NCBI RefSeq assembly: GCF_963665355.1
Contig: NZ_OY762229.1
Coordinates: forward strand, 1,054,001 to 1,118,000
DNA: 64,000 nt
Direction of reading: 5' to 3'
Source of the DNA: an uncultured Desulfobacter sp.
GTDB taxonomy: Bacteria > Desulfobacterota > Desulfobacteria > Desulfobacterales > Desulfobacteraceae
Shown here piece after piece: positions 16,328 through 24,757 of this stretch. A program made the position numbers and the translations under genes. Position 1 is the stretch's first letter. Each line of letters opens with the position of its first letter. The notes beneath the pieces were generated by a model, which saw only the letters and a program-made list of their open reading frames with translations, was not told where the DNA came from and searched no databases.

Positions 16328-18055
16328 CTAATTTTTTAGTTTTTCGATATTATCCCGTGCAAATCCTATGGTTGGATCTATGTTCAGCGCCATTTCATAA
16401 AATTTGATGGCAATTACGGGATTTTTAAGCTCCCGGTAACAGGACCCCATATTGGCATAATTGATGGCCTGGCTTGGATCCACATCAAGTGCTTTTTCAA
16501 AATAAGCAATAGCGGTATTGAAATCCTTTTTCATAAAACAGCAGGCCCCGGCGGTATTCAAAAGATCAGGGCGCTGGGGGTCGGCATCAAGTCCGGTTTG
16601 ACATGTTTCAAGGGCCTGGTCCAACAGTCCGAGATTTTTCTGGGCAGCAGCCATATGGGAACAGATATCGGGCAGGTTGCGCCTGGCACAGCCACGGTCA
16701 AGGGCGTCCTGGAACTGTTTTACGGCAGCCTGTGTCTCTTCCAGGGCGGTCAGCATCAGTCCTTTGTAAAAACTGGTGTAATATTTTCCCGGAATGAGCG
16801 TTTCCAGGTCCTCCAGCTGGCCAAGGGCAAGTATGGGGTGGCAATTTTCGGTAATCAGCCGGGCGGCAAACATGCCCACGCTTGCCTCGTCTGCCCGCTC
16901 CCTGAAATGGGCACCCGGCATGATGGTGTAATAAGCCGGGATATTCAGGCCGGGATGGGTGGTGCAAATGGAGAGCAGATGAAAGCCTTTACCGGCCAGA
17001 ATCCGGATCAGGTTTTCCACCTCCACCTTCATATTGTCGGCAGACAAGTCCGGCAGGTCCGCGGCATCCACCATGGTTTGGGGATGGGTGATATATCCGG
17101 CGGCTTCGATATCCGTAAATTTGGGCAGGCCGGATGCCACGTAATTGGACCCGGTGTTAAAATCCCCTGCAAGCTGGGCCACTTCGGTCAGTGCCCGGCC
17201 CATGGCCTTTTCCGGAGACGGGGCCGTACCGGCGGTCCATACAATCTCACTTGTGTCCGGAAAGGTGGACGGATCCCAGGCCAGTACCGCGATGGTGGGA
17301 ATCCCTGTATCAAGGCTGAGGTCGCTTGCATGGACCCTGATGCCCTGGGCGTCATATTTGGCAAGAAGCTCCCGAACAAGGGGATCTTTAAAGGAATCCA
17401 GGCGGATACCGGGCACCTTCAGTTTCTCCCGGGATACCCGGGAGCTGACGTGGCGCTCCACAAGCTCACAGATGCCCTGGGTCAGCGCCTCTTCCGTGCA
17501 GTTGCCCGCACTTGGCCCGTTAAACTCATTGATCATATAAAACCAGTTAAAGGGGATATTCACCTCTTTGTTATCGGTCAGATCATAACCCCTGGTCCAT
17601 TGCAGGGACAAAGAATCAAATATGGGTTTAACTTTTAACGCTTCTGTCTCATCGTCATGAACAGACTGGGTGATCAGGGCATAATCCAGGGCTTCTTCCC
17701 CAAGCTGTTCAGGCGTGGCATGAACAAAGTTGTTTTCATCTTCGGCAAAGGTGAAAAAGCTGAACCGCTCCACCAGCTCCATGACAGCACTGGCCTCGGA
17801 CTGCTCCGGGGTCCCGCCTTTGCCCATCTGTTTATTTGTGCCGGTCACCCGTTTGGCATCGGCACCACACTCGCTGTAAAACACCGGGATATCCAGGCGC
17901 CCGTTGTCGATGCGCCGGGTCCGGCTCAGGATATCAAGATCCAGGGCCGCCGCCCTTTCCCGGAACCGCTGGACGGTTTCGGAGGGTGAAATGATTTTAT
18001 CCTGGTCAAAGGTATAGTTTTTGGGGGCATCCTGGAGAATTATTTTATAACCCAT
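16328..18055 (-). CDS. YcaO-family ATP-dependent protein with C-terminal TPR repeats
   Basis: A 575-residue protein. Residues about 65-400 are a YcaO domain with the ATP/Mg-binding acidic motifs SEASAVMELVERFS, EEALTQGICELVERH and KAMGRALTEVAQLAG. Residues about 430-575 are three to four TPR units (CSHMAAAQKNLGLLDQALET, TAGACCFMKKDFNTAIAYFE, YANMGSCYRELKNPVIAIKF). YcaO enzymes activate peptide amides with ATP to make azolines, amidines or thioamides. No precursor peptide, dehydrogenase or TfuA partner is visible beside it, so it is not an obvious RiPP cluster. The neighbouring CoA-transferase/GNAT gene, eight bases downstream, is the only clear operon partner. The target is unknown. Confidence 0.88.
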   Translation of the reverse strand: MGYKIILQDAPKNYTFDQDKIISPSETVQRFRERAAALDLDILSRTRRIDNGRLDIPVFYSECGADAKRVTGTNKQMGKGGTPEQSEASAVMELVERFSFFTFAEDENNFVHATPEQLGEEALDYALITQSVHDDETEALKVKPIFDSLSLQWTRGYDLTDNKEVNIPFNWFYMINEFNGPSAGNCTEEALTQGICELVERHVSSRVSREKLKVPGIRLDSFKDPLVRELLAKYDAQGIRVHASDLSLDTGIPTIAVLAWDPSTFPDTSEIVWTAGTAPSPEKAMGRALTEVAQLAGDFNTGSNYVASGLPKFTDIEAAGYITHPQTMVDAADLPDLSADNMKVEVENLIRILAGKGFHLLSICTTHPGLNIPAYYTIMPGAHFRERADEASVGMFAARLITENCHPILALGQLEDLETLIPGKYYTSFYKGLMLTALEETQAAVKQFQDALDRGCARRNLPDICSHMAAAQKNLGLLDQALETCQTGLDADPQRPDLLNTAGACCFMKKDFNTAIAYFEKALDVDPSQAINYANMGSCYRELKNPVIAIKFYEMALNIDPTIGFARDNIEKLKN

Positions 18056-18118
18056 GGGGTTTAAAGCCTTTCATATCTGTTTACTGGTCTCTATCCACTC
18101 GTTTTTATTTACTTATTT

Positions 18119-19186
18119 TTATTTATTGATTAAGCCCATGAACTTCAGATTGGCCCGGGGAAAAGGAAACTGGCTAAGCTGATCCACCCGGACCCATTTA
18201 TGGTCAATGGGGCCGTTGAGAATAACCCGGCCTGAAATATAATCGCAGAAGAACACATCCATTTCAATTTTAAAATGGGTATAGGCGTGGAAAACGGTTG
18301 TTAAAAATTGCAGATTCCCGGCCTGAATACCTGTTTCTTCCCGGATCTCACGGATGCAGGCCTGTTCAGCAGACTCATGGGGTTCCACCTTGCCGCCGGG
18401 AAATTCCCACAATCCGCCCAAAAGCCCGTCAAGCTTTCTTCTGGTGATCAGAACCTTTCCGTTTTTTTTGACAATGCCTGCTGCAATATGAACAGTGGGA
18501 ACCTTTTTTCTCTCCATGCGCCGGGGGAAAAGCGCTGTGGCCTGTTTTTCAAAGGCGCAGCATTCCCGGACCAGGGGACATGAAGCGCAGTCCGGTGTTT
18601 TAGGCGTACAGACCAGAGCCCCAAGTTCCATGACCGCCTGGTTGTATGTGCCGGGATCCTTTTCATATAAAAGCGTTTCGGCTATGGACTTATATGCCTT
18701 ATGGGCACCACTATGGTTTACAGGGGTATCTTCGCAGAAAAGCCTTGCCAGAACGCGCTTGACGTTTCCGTCCACCACGGCATGGGGCTGTGCCCCGGCA
18801 ATGGAGAGCACAGCCGAGGCAATATAGTCCCCCACCCCCGGCAGATTTTTAAAATCTTTATAATTATCAGGAATAATACCATGGAAATCACGGACCACAA
18901 TACCAGCCGCCTTGTGCAGATTTCTGGCTCTGGCATAATAGCCAAGGCCCTCCCAGGCCTTAAGCACGGTTTCAAGGTCTGCGGCGGCAAGATCCGAAAG
19001 ATCGGGCCAGGTTTCCATGAACTTGAGATAATAGGGAATCACTGTTTTAACGACAGTCTGCTGGAGCATAACCTCGGAAACCCATACCCGGTAAAAGGAT
19101 GTATCCCTGCGCCAGGGAAGCTGTCGGCAATTATCCCGGTACCAGGTCATTAAGGCGGTTTGGACTGTTTTTATTTTTTGGCTCAT
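18119..19186 (-). CDS. mutY: A/G-specific adenine DNA glycosylase MutY
   Basis: A 355-residue base-excision repair enzyme that removes adenine opposite 8-oxoguanine. It has the helix-hairpin-helix with LPGVGDYIASAVLSIA and the catalytic Asp region AVVDGNVKRVLARL. The 4Fe-4S cluster ligands are in CTPKTPDCASCPLVRECC (C-x6-C-x2-C-x5-C), and the C-terminal NUDIX-like domain has LLGGLWEFPGGKVEPHE and ACIREIREETGI. A longer start at 19255 is open, but MSQKIK at 19186 matches the family N-terminus (ALMTWYRDNCRQLPWR follows) and avoids coding through the repeat at 19208-19304. Confidence 0.96.
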   Translation of the reverse strand: MSQKIKTVQTALMTWYRDNCRQLPWRRDTSFYRVWVSEVMLQQTVVKTVIPYYLKFMETWPDLSDLAAADLETVLKAWEGLGYYARARNLHKAAGIVVRDFHGIIPDNYKDFKNLPGVGDYIASAVLSIAGAQPHAVVDGNVKRVLARLFCEDTPVNHSGAHKAYKSIAETLLYEKDPGTYNQAVMELGALVCTPKTPDCASCPLVRECCAFEKQATALFPRRMERKKVPTVHIAAGIVKKNGKVLITRRKLDGLLGGLWEFPGGKVEPHESAEQACIREIREETGIQAGNLQFLTTVFHAYTHFKIEMDVFFCDYISGRVILNGPIDHKWVRVDQLSQFPFPRANLKFMGLINK

Positions 19187-19207
19187 GTTGCGTTTCAAGG
19201 TTATATA

Positions 19208-19304
19208 ACGGCCATGGGCCGAGCCAGACATATCATCTGTCAGGCTTCGACCCACAACAAAGGTTGTAAGATCTTAGTAACTTACCCAGTCTTTCATATA
19301 AAAT
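19208..19304. repeat. Dispersed intergenic repeat, family 2, copy 1
   Basis: The stretch begins AACGGCCATGGGCCGA and contains CCCACAACAAAGGTTGTAAG, a TTAGTAACTT core and the end CTTTCATATAAAA. A second copy with the same blocks in the same order lies at 50677-50772. The blocks ACAAC-AAAG-GTTGT form a small stem. It sits between the mutY start and the nuclease gene and codes for nothing evident. Confidence 0.65.
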
Positions 19305-19399
19305 AGTAAAAGGTGATCTACTTTTGGTTGTGATAACGTTTCTAACCTGATGTCATTTTTGCCACGGGCAGCAGGCAAAATATAGAATCACTGAAAAAA

Positions 19400-20443
19400 C
19401 TACTTAACTTTAAATTCTTTCAGTCGGGTACAGTCAATAAGACGATCCAACGTTTTAGCTGTGAATACTTTTCCCCTGGTTGCCTGAATCATTTTTTTCA
19501 TATCTTCCCTGCGCACCCCAAAACCACGGCCGCCTATACAGGCAATCACTTCATACCGGGGATCATCCTCGGAACGACCGGCAAGGCTCAATTCCCCAAG
19601 ATGCTGTATGCGCGTCACTTTATCTCGGGCTGTTCCGTCATCCTCGGTAATTTTTGCTTCAATAATAACTGCGGGATTGAATTCACTTGGAATAATAAAG
19701 TCCGGGGCTTGATCAAATCCCTCAATTCGCTCTGCTCTTTTCGTTTTCCTAAAACTGATGCCTGCGTTGGCAAGCACATTCTCAATTGCAGATTCAAGGC
19801 TATCTCCGATTAGGTCACTTACCGAATCCCTGTGTCCGGCAAATGGTCTGCCAAGAAACCTTTCATAAAGCAGCATTGCATAAGGAACACCCATCCCTGA
19901 AAGATTCCGAATTCCTTCAAGACCATATTTTGTATCAGCCTTATCCAGGCGATGCAATTGATCTGTATTCACTTTCGAAACCCCAGAAGCAAGCAATTGA
20001 CAAACCGTATCAATCATTGCCTTAAGTCGTTCCCCTGTAACGCCATTGGTATTTAGTTTTGTTTCGGGTTCCATTCTCACTTTTCTGTCCAAAGAACGGA
20101 CAAATCCCTGAGTGACTAAAACACCGGTCTTTTGTGTTGCAACATATCCCCATTCAGGCGGAGTGAACCCTAACATCGAACGGAGAACTATGATGACTAT
20201 GGGTTCAGTGACTGTCACAGATAAAATTTTATCCGGGTCCAATTGCAAAAATCCCTTAGTTGCCATTTTCAATGCCTCGTATCCACGCTCAAAAATAGGA
20301 TATTCTACAAATCCGGCCCCTTTTGGCATAACCAAAAATTCTGATTCCAGACAAGAAAACACACTGTCAACGTAAGGTTCCGGGTTTTTAAGAATGGCAT
20401 CCAAAGATACTTCAAAAGGAAACATCGGCGTACTCGGCTCCAT
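19400..20443 (-). CDS. Predicted restriction endonuclease with PD-(D/E)xK-like motif
   Basis: About 347 residues; I do not recognise a named family. Residues near 250-280 read APDFIIPSEFNPAVIIEAKI, which fits the PD...(D/E)xK nuclease signature with Asp in PDF and EAK on the next strand. TRIQHLGELS follows. The N-terminal 200 residues are mixed helices without a clear motif. The coding region overlaps the end of the methyltransferase gene upstream by some 30 bases, so the pair is translationally linked, the usual arrangement of a type II restriction-modification system. Possible starts are 20461, 20443 and 20425; none has a clear advantage. Specificity unknown. Confidence 0.65.
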   Translation of the reverse strand: MEPSTPMFPFEVSLDAILKNPEPYVDSVFSCLESEFLVMPKGAGFVEYPIFERGYEALKMATKGFLQLDPDKILSVTVTEPIVIIVLRSMLGFTPPEWGYVATQKTGVLVTQGFVRSLDRKVRMEPETKLNTNGVTGERLKAMIDTVCQLLASGVSKVNTDQLHRLDKADTKYGLEGIRNLSGMGVPYAMLLYERFLGRPFAGHRDSVSDLIGDSLESAIENVLANAGISFRKTKRAERIEGFDQAPDFIIPSEFNPAVIIEAKITEDDGTARDKVTRIQHLGELSLAGRSEDDPRYEVIACIGGRGFGVRREDMKKMIQATRGKVFTAKTLDRLIDCTRLKEFKVK

Positions 20444-22628
20444 ATTTGATTTCACTTTCATTAACGGCAAACGACAAAGGTAAATTTTTCTGCAGAGCTA
20501 CTCTTTGGCCGGTCAGACAATTATATACCTGTTCCCAACTTCCAAACTGGTGAAGCCAATCAGCTACTTTTGATATACGTGAATTTGTCGGTTCTGTTTT
20601 TTGCCACCCAAGACGTAATGACCAGATTGCCAGACGAATGAAATGCCCGTAGATAACACATCTGGTATCTCCTAAGGTTGGTTTGACATTTCCGGCTTTA
20701 AGCAGGTCAAGATCATTTTCAACAATTTGCACGACGCCTTCTGGTGAATCGGCTATCCATTTTCGGAGCATGGTTCCGGTTTGCCGGCATACAAAAACTG
20801 TGTCAATGATTGATGAAGAGGTCCCCTTTATATGAATGGAGGCTCCCATTTCAGCAGGACAGGAAAACGATGCTGAGCATGCCAATCCTGCATCAAGGAT
20901 TGCCACGGCTATCGGGTAATAGGCCTCAAGCTGGTTATGATGATAGGTGAATACAAGAGGAGCCCCTGGCTTTAATGCGTTTGCCATGCGTTGAAAAACC
21001 GCTGAAAGTCCATCCGTAAAATGTTCAATCCCGCGCCCCATGTCTGTATTCCCGGTCAATTCACCTTGTGTTCGGGTGGAGTCGGCACTGAATGTACTTA
21101 AATTTTTGCCAATCAGTTTTCTAAGCCAGACATAACAAAAATCCATAAGTTCGGCATACTGAACGTTTCCGAAATACGGCGGATCAGTAAAAACAGCATC
21201 CAGCGAATCGTCGAGAACGTCACAAGATGCGGCATCTCGGCATGAAATATTGACAAGTCGCTTTTGTGCAGCCTCGTTACCGTTTAAATGATCACCGATC
21301 CATTCTCCGTTAAGAGGAATAATTTTTTTTGTCCGACCGTGATACCTGACCTCGAAGGGCTCTTTGCAATAAACCTTGGCTTTTTTAAATTTTTCAATGA
21401 TATTGGCCCACCCTCCACTGCCAATACACACATTGCGCCCGGTCTCCTGAATACCAAGAAAATTTGATTCACATTGAATTAAGCCTACCGGAAAACCATG
21501 GACAGAAAAAATATCAAGGGATTTTAGTGCTCTGGTGTCATATCGGCACAGCATATTCTGATATCGAAGCAGATCAGAAAAATTTGTTGCCAACGCGTTT
21601 CTTACCCGTTCATCCGGTATTTTTGCAATAAAACGGGCTGATAGTTCCATTCCTAACAGCTGCCGGTTATTAAACATCTGTTGATAGTGTGTATATCCCC
21701 AGCGGTGAAGACGGTCCGTTTCATCCCCGCTGGGAATGTGATCGCCGGGAACATATTCAGGCTGCATTCTGGCCCAAAAATTTTCTACCTGGTGAAGCCG
21801 AATCAAATCGTTTTCATCGGGAACTTTAAAAAAACGACCGGTATGAAATGGTTTGCACTCCGGGCAATGATATTCCATTGCAAAGAGTCTGTGACGAGGC
21901 GCACCATGGCTGGCATTAGGATAAATGTTAATTGTTCCACAAGCCGAACATTTGCAGCGCCCTCGGCTTGCCGGGCCATTCATCTGTAGTTTTGCGGCAC
22001 AATAGGTGCAGGAACCGTCTTTTTTTCTGTCACTGGTTTCAGTCAGATTCCCACAGGATGGACAGAGAAAAACATTTTTAGGGTGCCTGGCATCGGAAGA
22101 CAGAAGATAGCCTGGAAATAGATCTATACTCGCTCCACATTGGTGGCATGATATGATTTTAACCCATAAAAAATATTTTACATGGGCTTTCTGTGAGCCG
22201 CAACATGAACAGCTGGTTCTGTAAAATGCCCCAATCTTATGTTCCAGTGTTGCCCTGAGAGCCTGGGCAGTATTTAAATAGGATTCAAGGTCAAGGTGGT
22301 CAATCTCCTGTTTGACTATCCAGAAAGACATGGGATTGATATCAAATCCCGTAACATCGCATCCGACACGATTGGCTTCTATAATGGGAGTTCCACCTCC
22401 CATAAAAGGATCGCAGATATGAAGTCCTGAAAGGTTATTGGACTTGTAAAACGTCTCCTGAAGTTGTCCTTCTAAAAATTCGGACAGAAGAAGACCTCTG
22501 AATAATGTGCCGGGCCGCCTTGCAAACCATTTGTGTACCCCGATAATCGGGCGGTAGTTCTGTTGAATCTGCTTTTCCCGAAGCGCAATACTGGAAATAA
22601 AAGACATATCAAATTTTTTTTCTATCAT
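20412..22628 (-). CDS. DNA methyltransferase with zinc-ribbon insert (COG1743/DUF1156-like)
   Basis: A 738-residue protein. The N-terminus (ALREKQIQQNYRPIIGVHKW FARRPG) resembles the DUF1156 entry motif, and DPFMGGGTPIIEANRVGCDV (about residues 73-92) is the SAM-binding motif I of DNA methylases. The middle (about 150-270) has many CxxC pairs (CSCCGS, CHQCGA, CPSCGN, CTYCAA, CSACGT, CPECKP), a zinc-ribbon set. The catalytic motif is VFTDPPYFGNVQYAELMDF (about 475-495), the DPPY form expected for N6-adenine or N4-cytosine methylation. FTYHHNQLEAYYPIA follows as a later motif. It probably protects host DNA against the overlapping nuclease gene. The target sequence cannot be read. Confidence 0.85.
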   Translation of the reverse strand: MIEKKFDMSFISSIALREKQIQQNYRPIIGVHKWFARRPGTLFRGLLLSEFLEGQLQETFYKSNNLSGLHICDPFMGGGTPIIEANRVGCDVTGFDINPMSFWIVKQEIDHLDLESYLNTAQALRATLEHKIGAFYRTSCSCCGSQKAHVKYFLWVKIISCHQCGASIDLFPGYLLSSDARHPKNVFLCPSCGNLTETSDRKKDGSCTYCAAKLQMNGPASRGRCKCSACGTINIYPNASHGAPRHRLFAMEYHCPECKPFHTGRFFKVPDENDLIRLHQVENFWARMQPEYVPGDHIPSGDETDRLHRWGYTHYQQMFNNRQLLGMELSARFIAKIPDERVRNALATNFSDLLRYQNMLCRYDTRALKSLDIFSVHGFPVGLIQCESNFLGIQETGRNVCIGSGGWANIIEKFKKAKVYCKEPFEVRYHGRTKKIIPLNGEWIGDHLNGNEAAQKRLVNISCRDAASCDVLDDSLDAVFTDPPYFGNVQYAELMDFCYVWLRKLIGKNLSTFSADSTRTQGELTGNTDMGRGIEHFTDGLSAVFQRMANALKPGAPLVFTYHHNQLEAYYPIAVAILDAGLACSASFSCPAEMGASIHIKGTSSSIIDTVFVCRQTGTMLRKWIADSPEGVVQIVENDLDLLKAGNVKPTLGDTRCVIYGHFIRLAIWSLRLGWQKTEPTNSRISKVADWLHQFGSWEQVYNCLTGQRVALQKNLPLSFAVNESEIKYGAEYADVSF

Positions 22629-22688
22629 TAGATGATGATTATCCGTAACCGGTTATAGTGTCAAGACTGTTTGGGACTCACGAAGCTT

Positions 22689-22753
22689 GAACAATAGGCA
22701 AATCTGGCATCGAGACTCAATGCCGAAGGTGAACCCAGACAGCTCTATTGTTC
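22689..22753. terminator. Inverted repeat between the ABC transporter end and the methyltransferase start
   Basis: GAACAATAG (22689-22697) and CTATTGTTC (22745-22753) are perfect inverted arms. They enclose a second small hairpin, GGCAT-N9-ATGCC (about 22707-22725). The right arm covers the stop of the ABC transporter gene. It may terminate the upstream minus-strand operon before the restriction-modification genes or mark the border of that insertion. There is no T tract. Confidence 0.45.
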
Positions 22754-24739
22754 CGACGTCTCCCGCATTTCCCAGCCGCCGTCACCCTGGATGAACAAAA
22801 TTTTGTCATGATACGCTTTCAAAGTGGGACGGTGGCCCACGCTGATGTAGGCAATATCGAGTTTCGACAGGGTGTTGTACAGTGCCTTTTCATTGTCCAC
22901 GTCCAAAGCGGAGGTGGCCTCGTCCAGGACCGCAAACCGAGGCTTTGTGATCAAAAGTCTGGCAAAGGCCAGGCGCTGCTGTTCTCCCTGGGAGAGAATC
23001 TCTTCCCAGTTGTTTTCCACGTCCATGAAAGAGTTGTCCCCGGCTGCGCGCTGCATTTTCTGGTACAGGTCTGTGAGATTGACCATCTCCATGACTGCTT
23101 TGATCTGGTTGTCGTCGAGAGGATTTCCGCTGGGGTACTGGAGCTGTTCGCGCAGACTGCCCAATACCATATACGGTTTCTGGGGCAGAAACATGACCTT
23201 GTCCGCCGGCGGGTGTTCAATGGTGCCGGAACCCGAAGCCCAGAGCCCTGCAATGCCGCGTAGCAGGGAACTTTTCCCGGCACCGGAATGACCCATGATC
23301 AGGATGCTTTTCCCTTTACCAAAGTCAAGACTCAAATTCTGGATCAGGGTGCGTTTATAGTCAGGGGTTTTCAGGGTAAGGTCTTGTACCCGGATGGTCT
23401 CTTTGGTAATGCGTTGAATCCGGGTTTGGTTTGTATCATTCTCCGATGTTTTTGATCCGGATGCCGTAAAGAGTTTATCCTTAAACGTAGATACACGGTT
23501 GATACCGGCGGCAAAGGCGCTGATACTGTCAAAATACTGGACAATAATGGAAAAGGCACCCAATACCTGACCAAAAGCGAATGAGGCCTGGGAAATTTCG
23601 CCGAACTCCACCTTGCCTGCAAAATACATGGGCGCCACAATCATGGCGGGCAGGATAATGACCAGGTAATTGTAGCCGGTGGTAAAAAATTCAAGGTTCC
23701 GTTGCCAGCCGATGAGAAAATTAAAATTTCTCAGCACTGCTTTGAATCGCTTGAAGATCTGCTCCTTCTCCCCTTTTTCGCCCTGGTAAAAGGCAATGGA
23801 TTCGGCATTGTCCCGGATATGAATCAGGCCGTACCTGAAATCGGCCTCCTTGCGCAACTGGTTGTAGTTGAGCCCCACCAGGCGTTTGCCGATGAATATG
23901 GTGATCAGAGTGCCGCAGAAAGCATAGACGAAAAGGATGCCGGACAACAGCCTGGAAATGGACCATAAAATTCCGGTAAAGGCCACAAGGTCAATAATGG
24001 CGCCCAGGATGACAAGAAGAAAACTTAAACTGGTGACAGTAAACTGCCTTAAATCTTCGGCCAGACGCTGGTCCGGGTTGTCAATGTCCTTGCTGGTGGT
24101 CAGGGCATAGTAGGCCCGGTTCTTAAGATAATGGTCAATGAAACTGGTGGTGACCCACTCCCGCCAGATCAGCCCCAGTTTTTTTCTGATATATGAATAG
24201 ATCACCACAATGGGGGTGCCGATTACAAACACCGAGGCATACACATAGAGAAACCGCCAGAATGTGGGCTGGTCCTTCTGGGCAAGGGCTGTCTGGAAAA
24301 AACGGCCCACATAGCTTAGAACCACGTTCAGCCCTGAAACCGTAAATGAGAGCAGAAGAAGAACCCCAAGAATGCTCCAGGGCAGAAAGAATCCCTTGAG
24401 CTTTTTTGAGTACAGGGAAAAAACCAGGGCCGGAACAAGAAAGCCTGCGCCCAGAGCCCAGATCAGACCGGAGTGCACAATGCCCTTGATCCAGTCCATC
24501 AGGCCCGGAGCGGTTTTGGTGACAAATTCAGGGGCAAAAGCGTGGGTGGCGGTGGTGACCACGGCAATGAACAGGAAAAGCAGAGACGCCACAAAAGCCA
24601 TTAAAAGGCACAGCATCACAATAAAACGTGTTCTGCTTTTAAGGCTTTGGGGCAGCCAGAACTCCTGGGCAATGTCCAGGTATTCCTTCCATAGGTTGAG
24701 ATCCAGCCTTGAAAGGCCGGAGATGTCGCTGGGGTTCAT
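22745..24739 (-). CDS. ABC transporter, fused membrane and ATP-binding domains (YddA/SbmA-like, COG4178)
   Basis: A 664-residue half-transporter with six membrane segments (about residues 35-390, ABC_membrane_2 type), then an ATPase domain: Walker A MGHSGAGKSSLLRGIAGLW (about 477-495), Q-loop VMFLPQKPYMVLGSLREQLQ, signature LSQGEQQRLAFARLL and Walker B FAVLDEATSALD. This is the YddA/SbmA/ABCD-like group. It starts eighteen bases after the glycoside phosphorylase gene, in one run with three glucosylglycerate genes, so it may move a metabolite of that pathway. The substrate is not known; homologues take up vitamins or peptides or export lipids. Confidence 0.85.
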   Translation of the reverse strand: MNPSDISGLSRLDLNLWKEYLDIAQEFWLPQSLKSRTRFIVMLCLLMAFVASLLFLFIAVVTTATHAFAPEFVTKTAPGLMDWIKGIVHSGLIWALGAGFLVPALVFSLYSKKLKGFFLPWSILGVLLLLSFTVSGLNVVLSYVGRFFQTALAQKDQPTFWRFLYVYASVFVIGTPIVVIYSYIRKKLGLIWREWVTTSFIDHYLKNRAYYALTTSKDIDNPDQRLAEDLRQFTVTSLSFLLVILGAIIDLVAFTGILWSISRLLSGILFVYAFCGTLITIFIGKRLVGLNYNQLRKEADFRYGLIHIRDNAESIAFYQGEKGEKEQIFKRFKAVLRNFNFLIGWQRNLEFFTTGYNYLVIILPAMIVAPMYFAGKVEFGEISQASFAFGQVLGAFSIIVQYFDSISAFAAGINRVSTFKDKLFTASGSKTSENDTNQTRIQRITKETIRVQDLTLKTPDYKRTLIQNLSLDFGKGKSILIMGHSGAGKSSLLRGIAGLWASGSGTIEHPPADKVMFLPQKPYMVLGSLREQLQYPSGNPLDDNQIKAVMEMVNLTDLYQKMQRAAGDNSFMDVENNWEEILSQGEQQRLAFARLLITKPRFAVLDEATSALDVDNEKALYNTLSKLDIAYISVGHRPTLKAYHDKILFIQGDGGWEMRETSEQ

Positions 24740-24757
24740 TCAATTATCCTGTTATAA

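Noticed and set aside
16598-17638. A 346-codon plus-strand frame opposite the YcaO gene
   Set aside because: It has no domain, and the YcaO and TPR motifs fill the minus strand.
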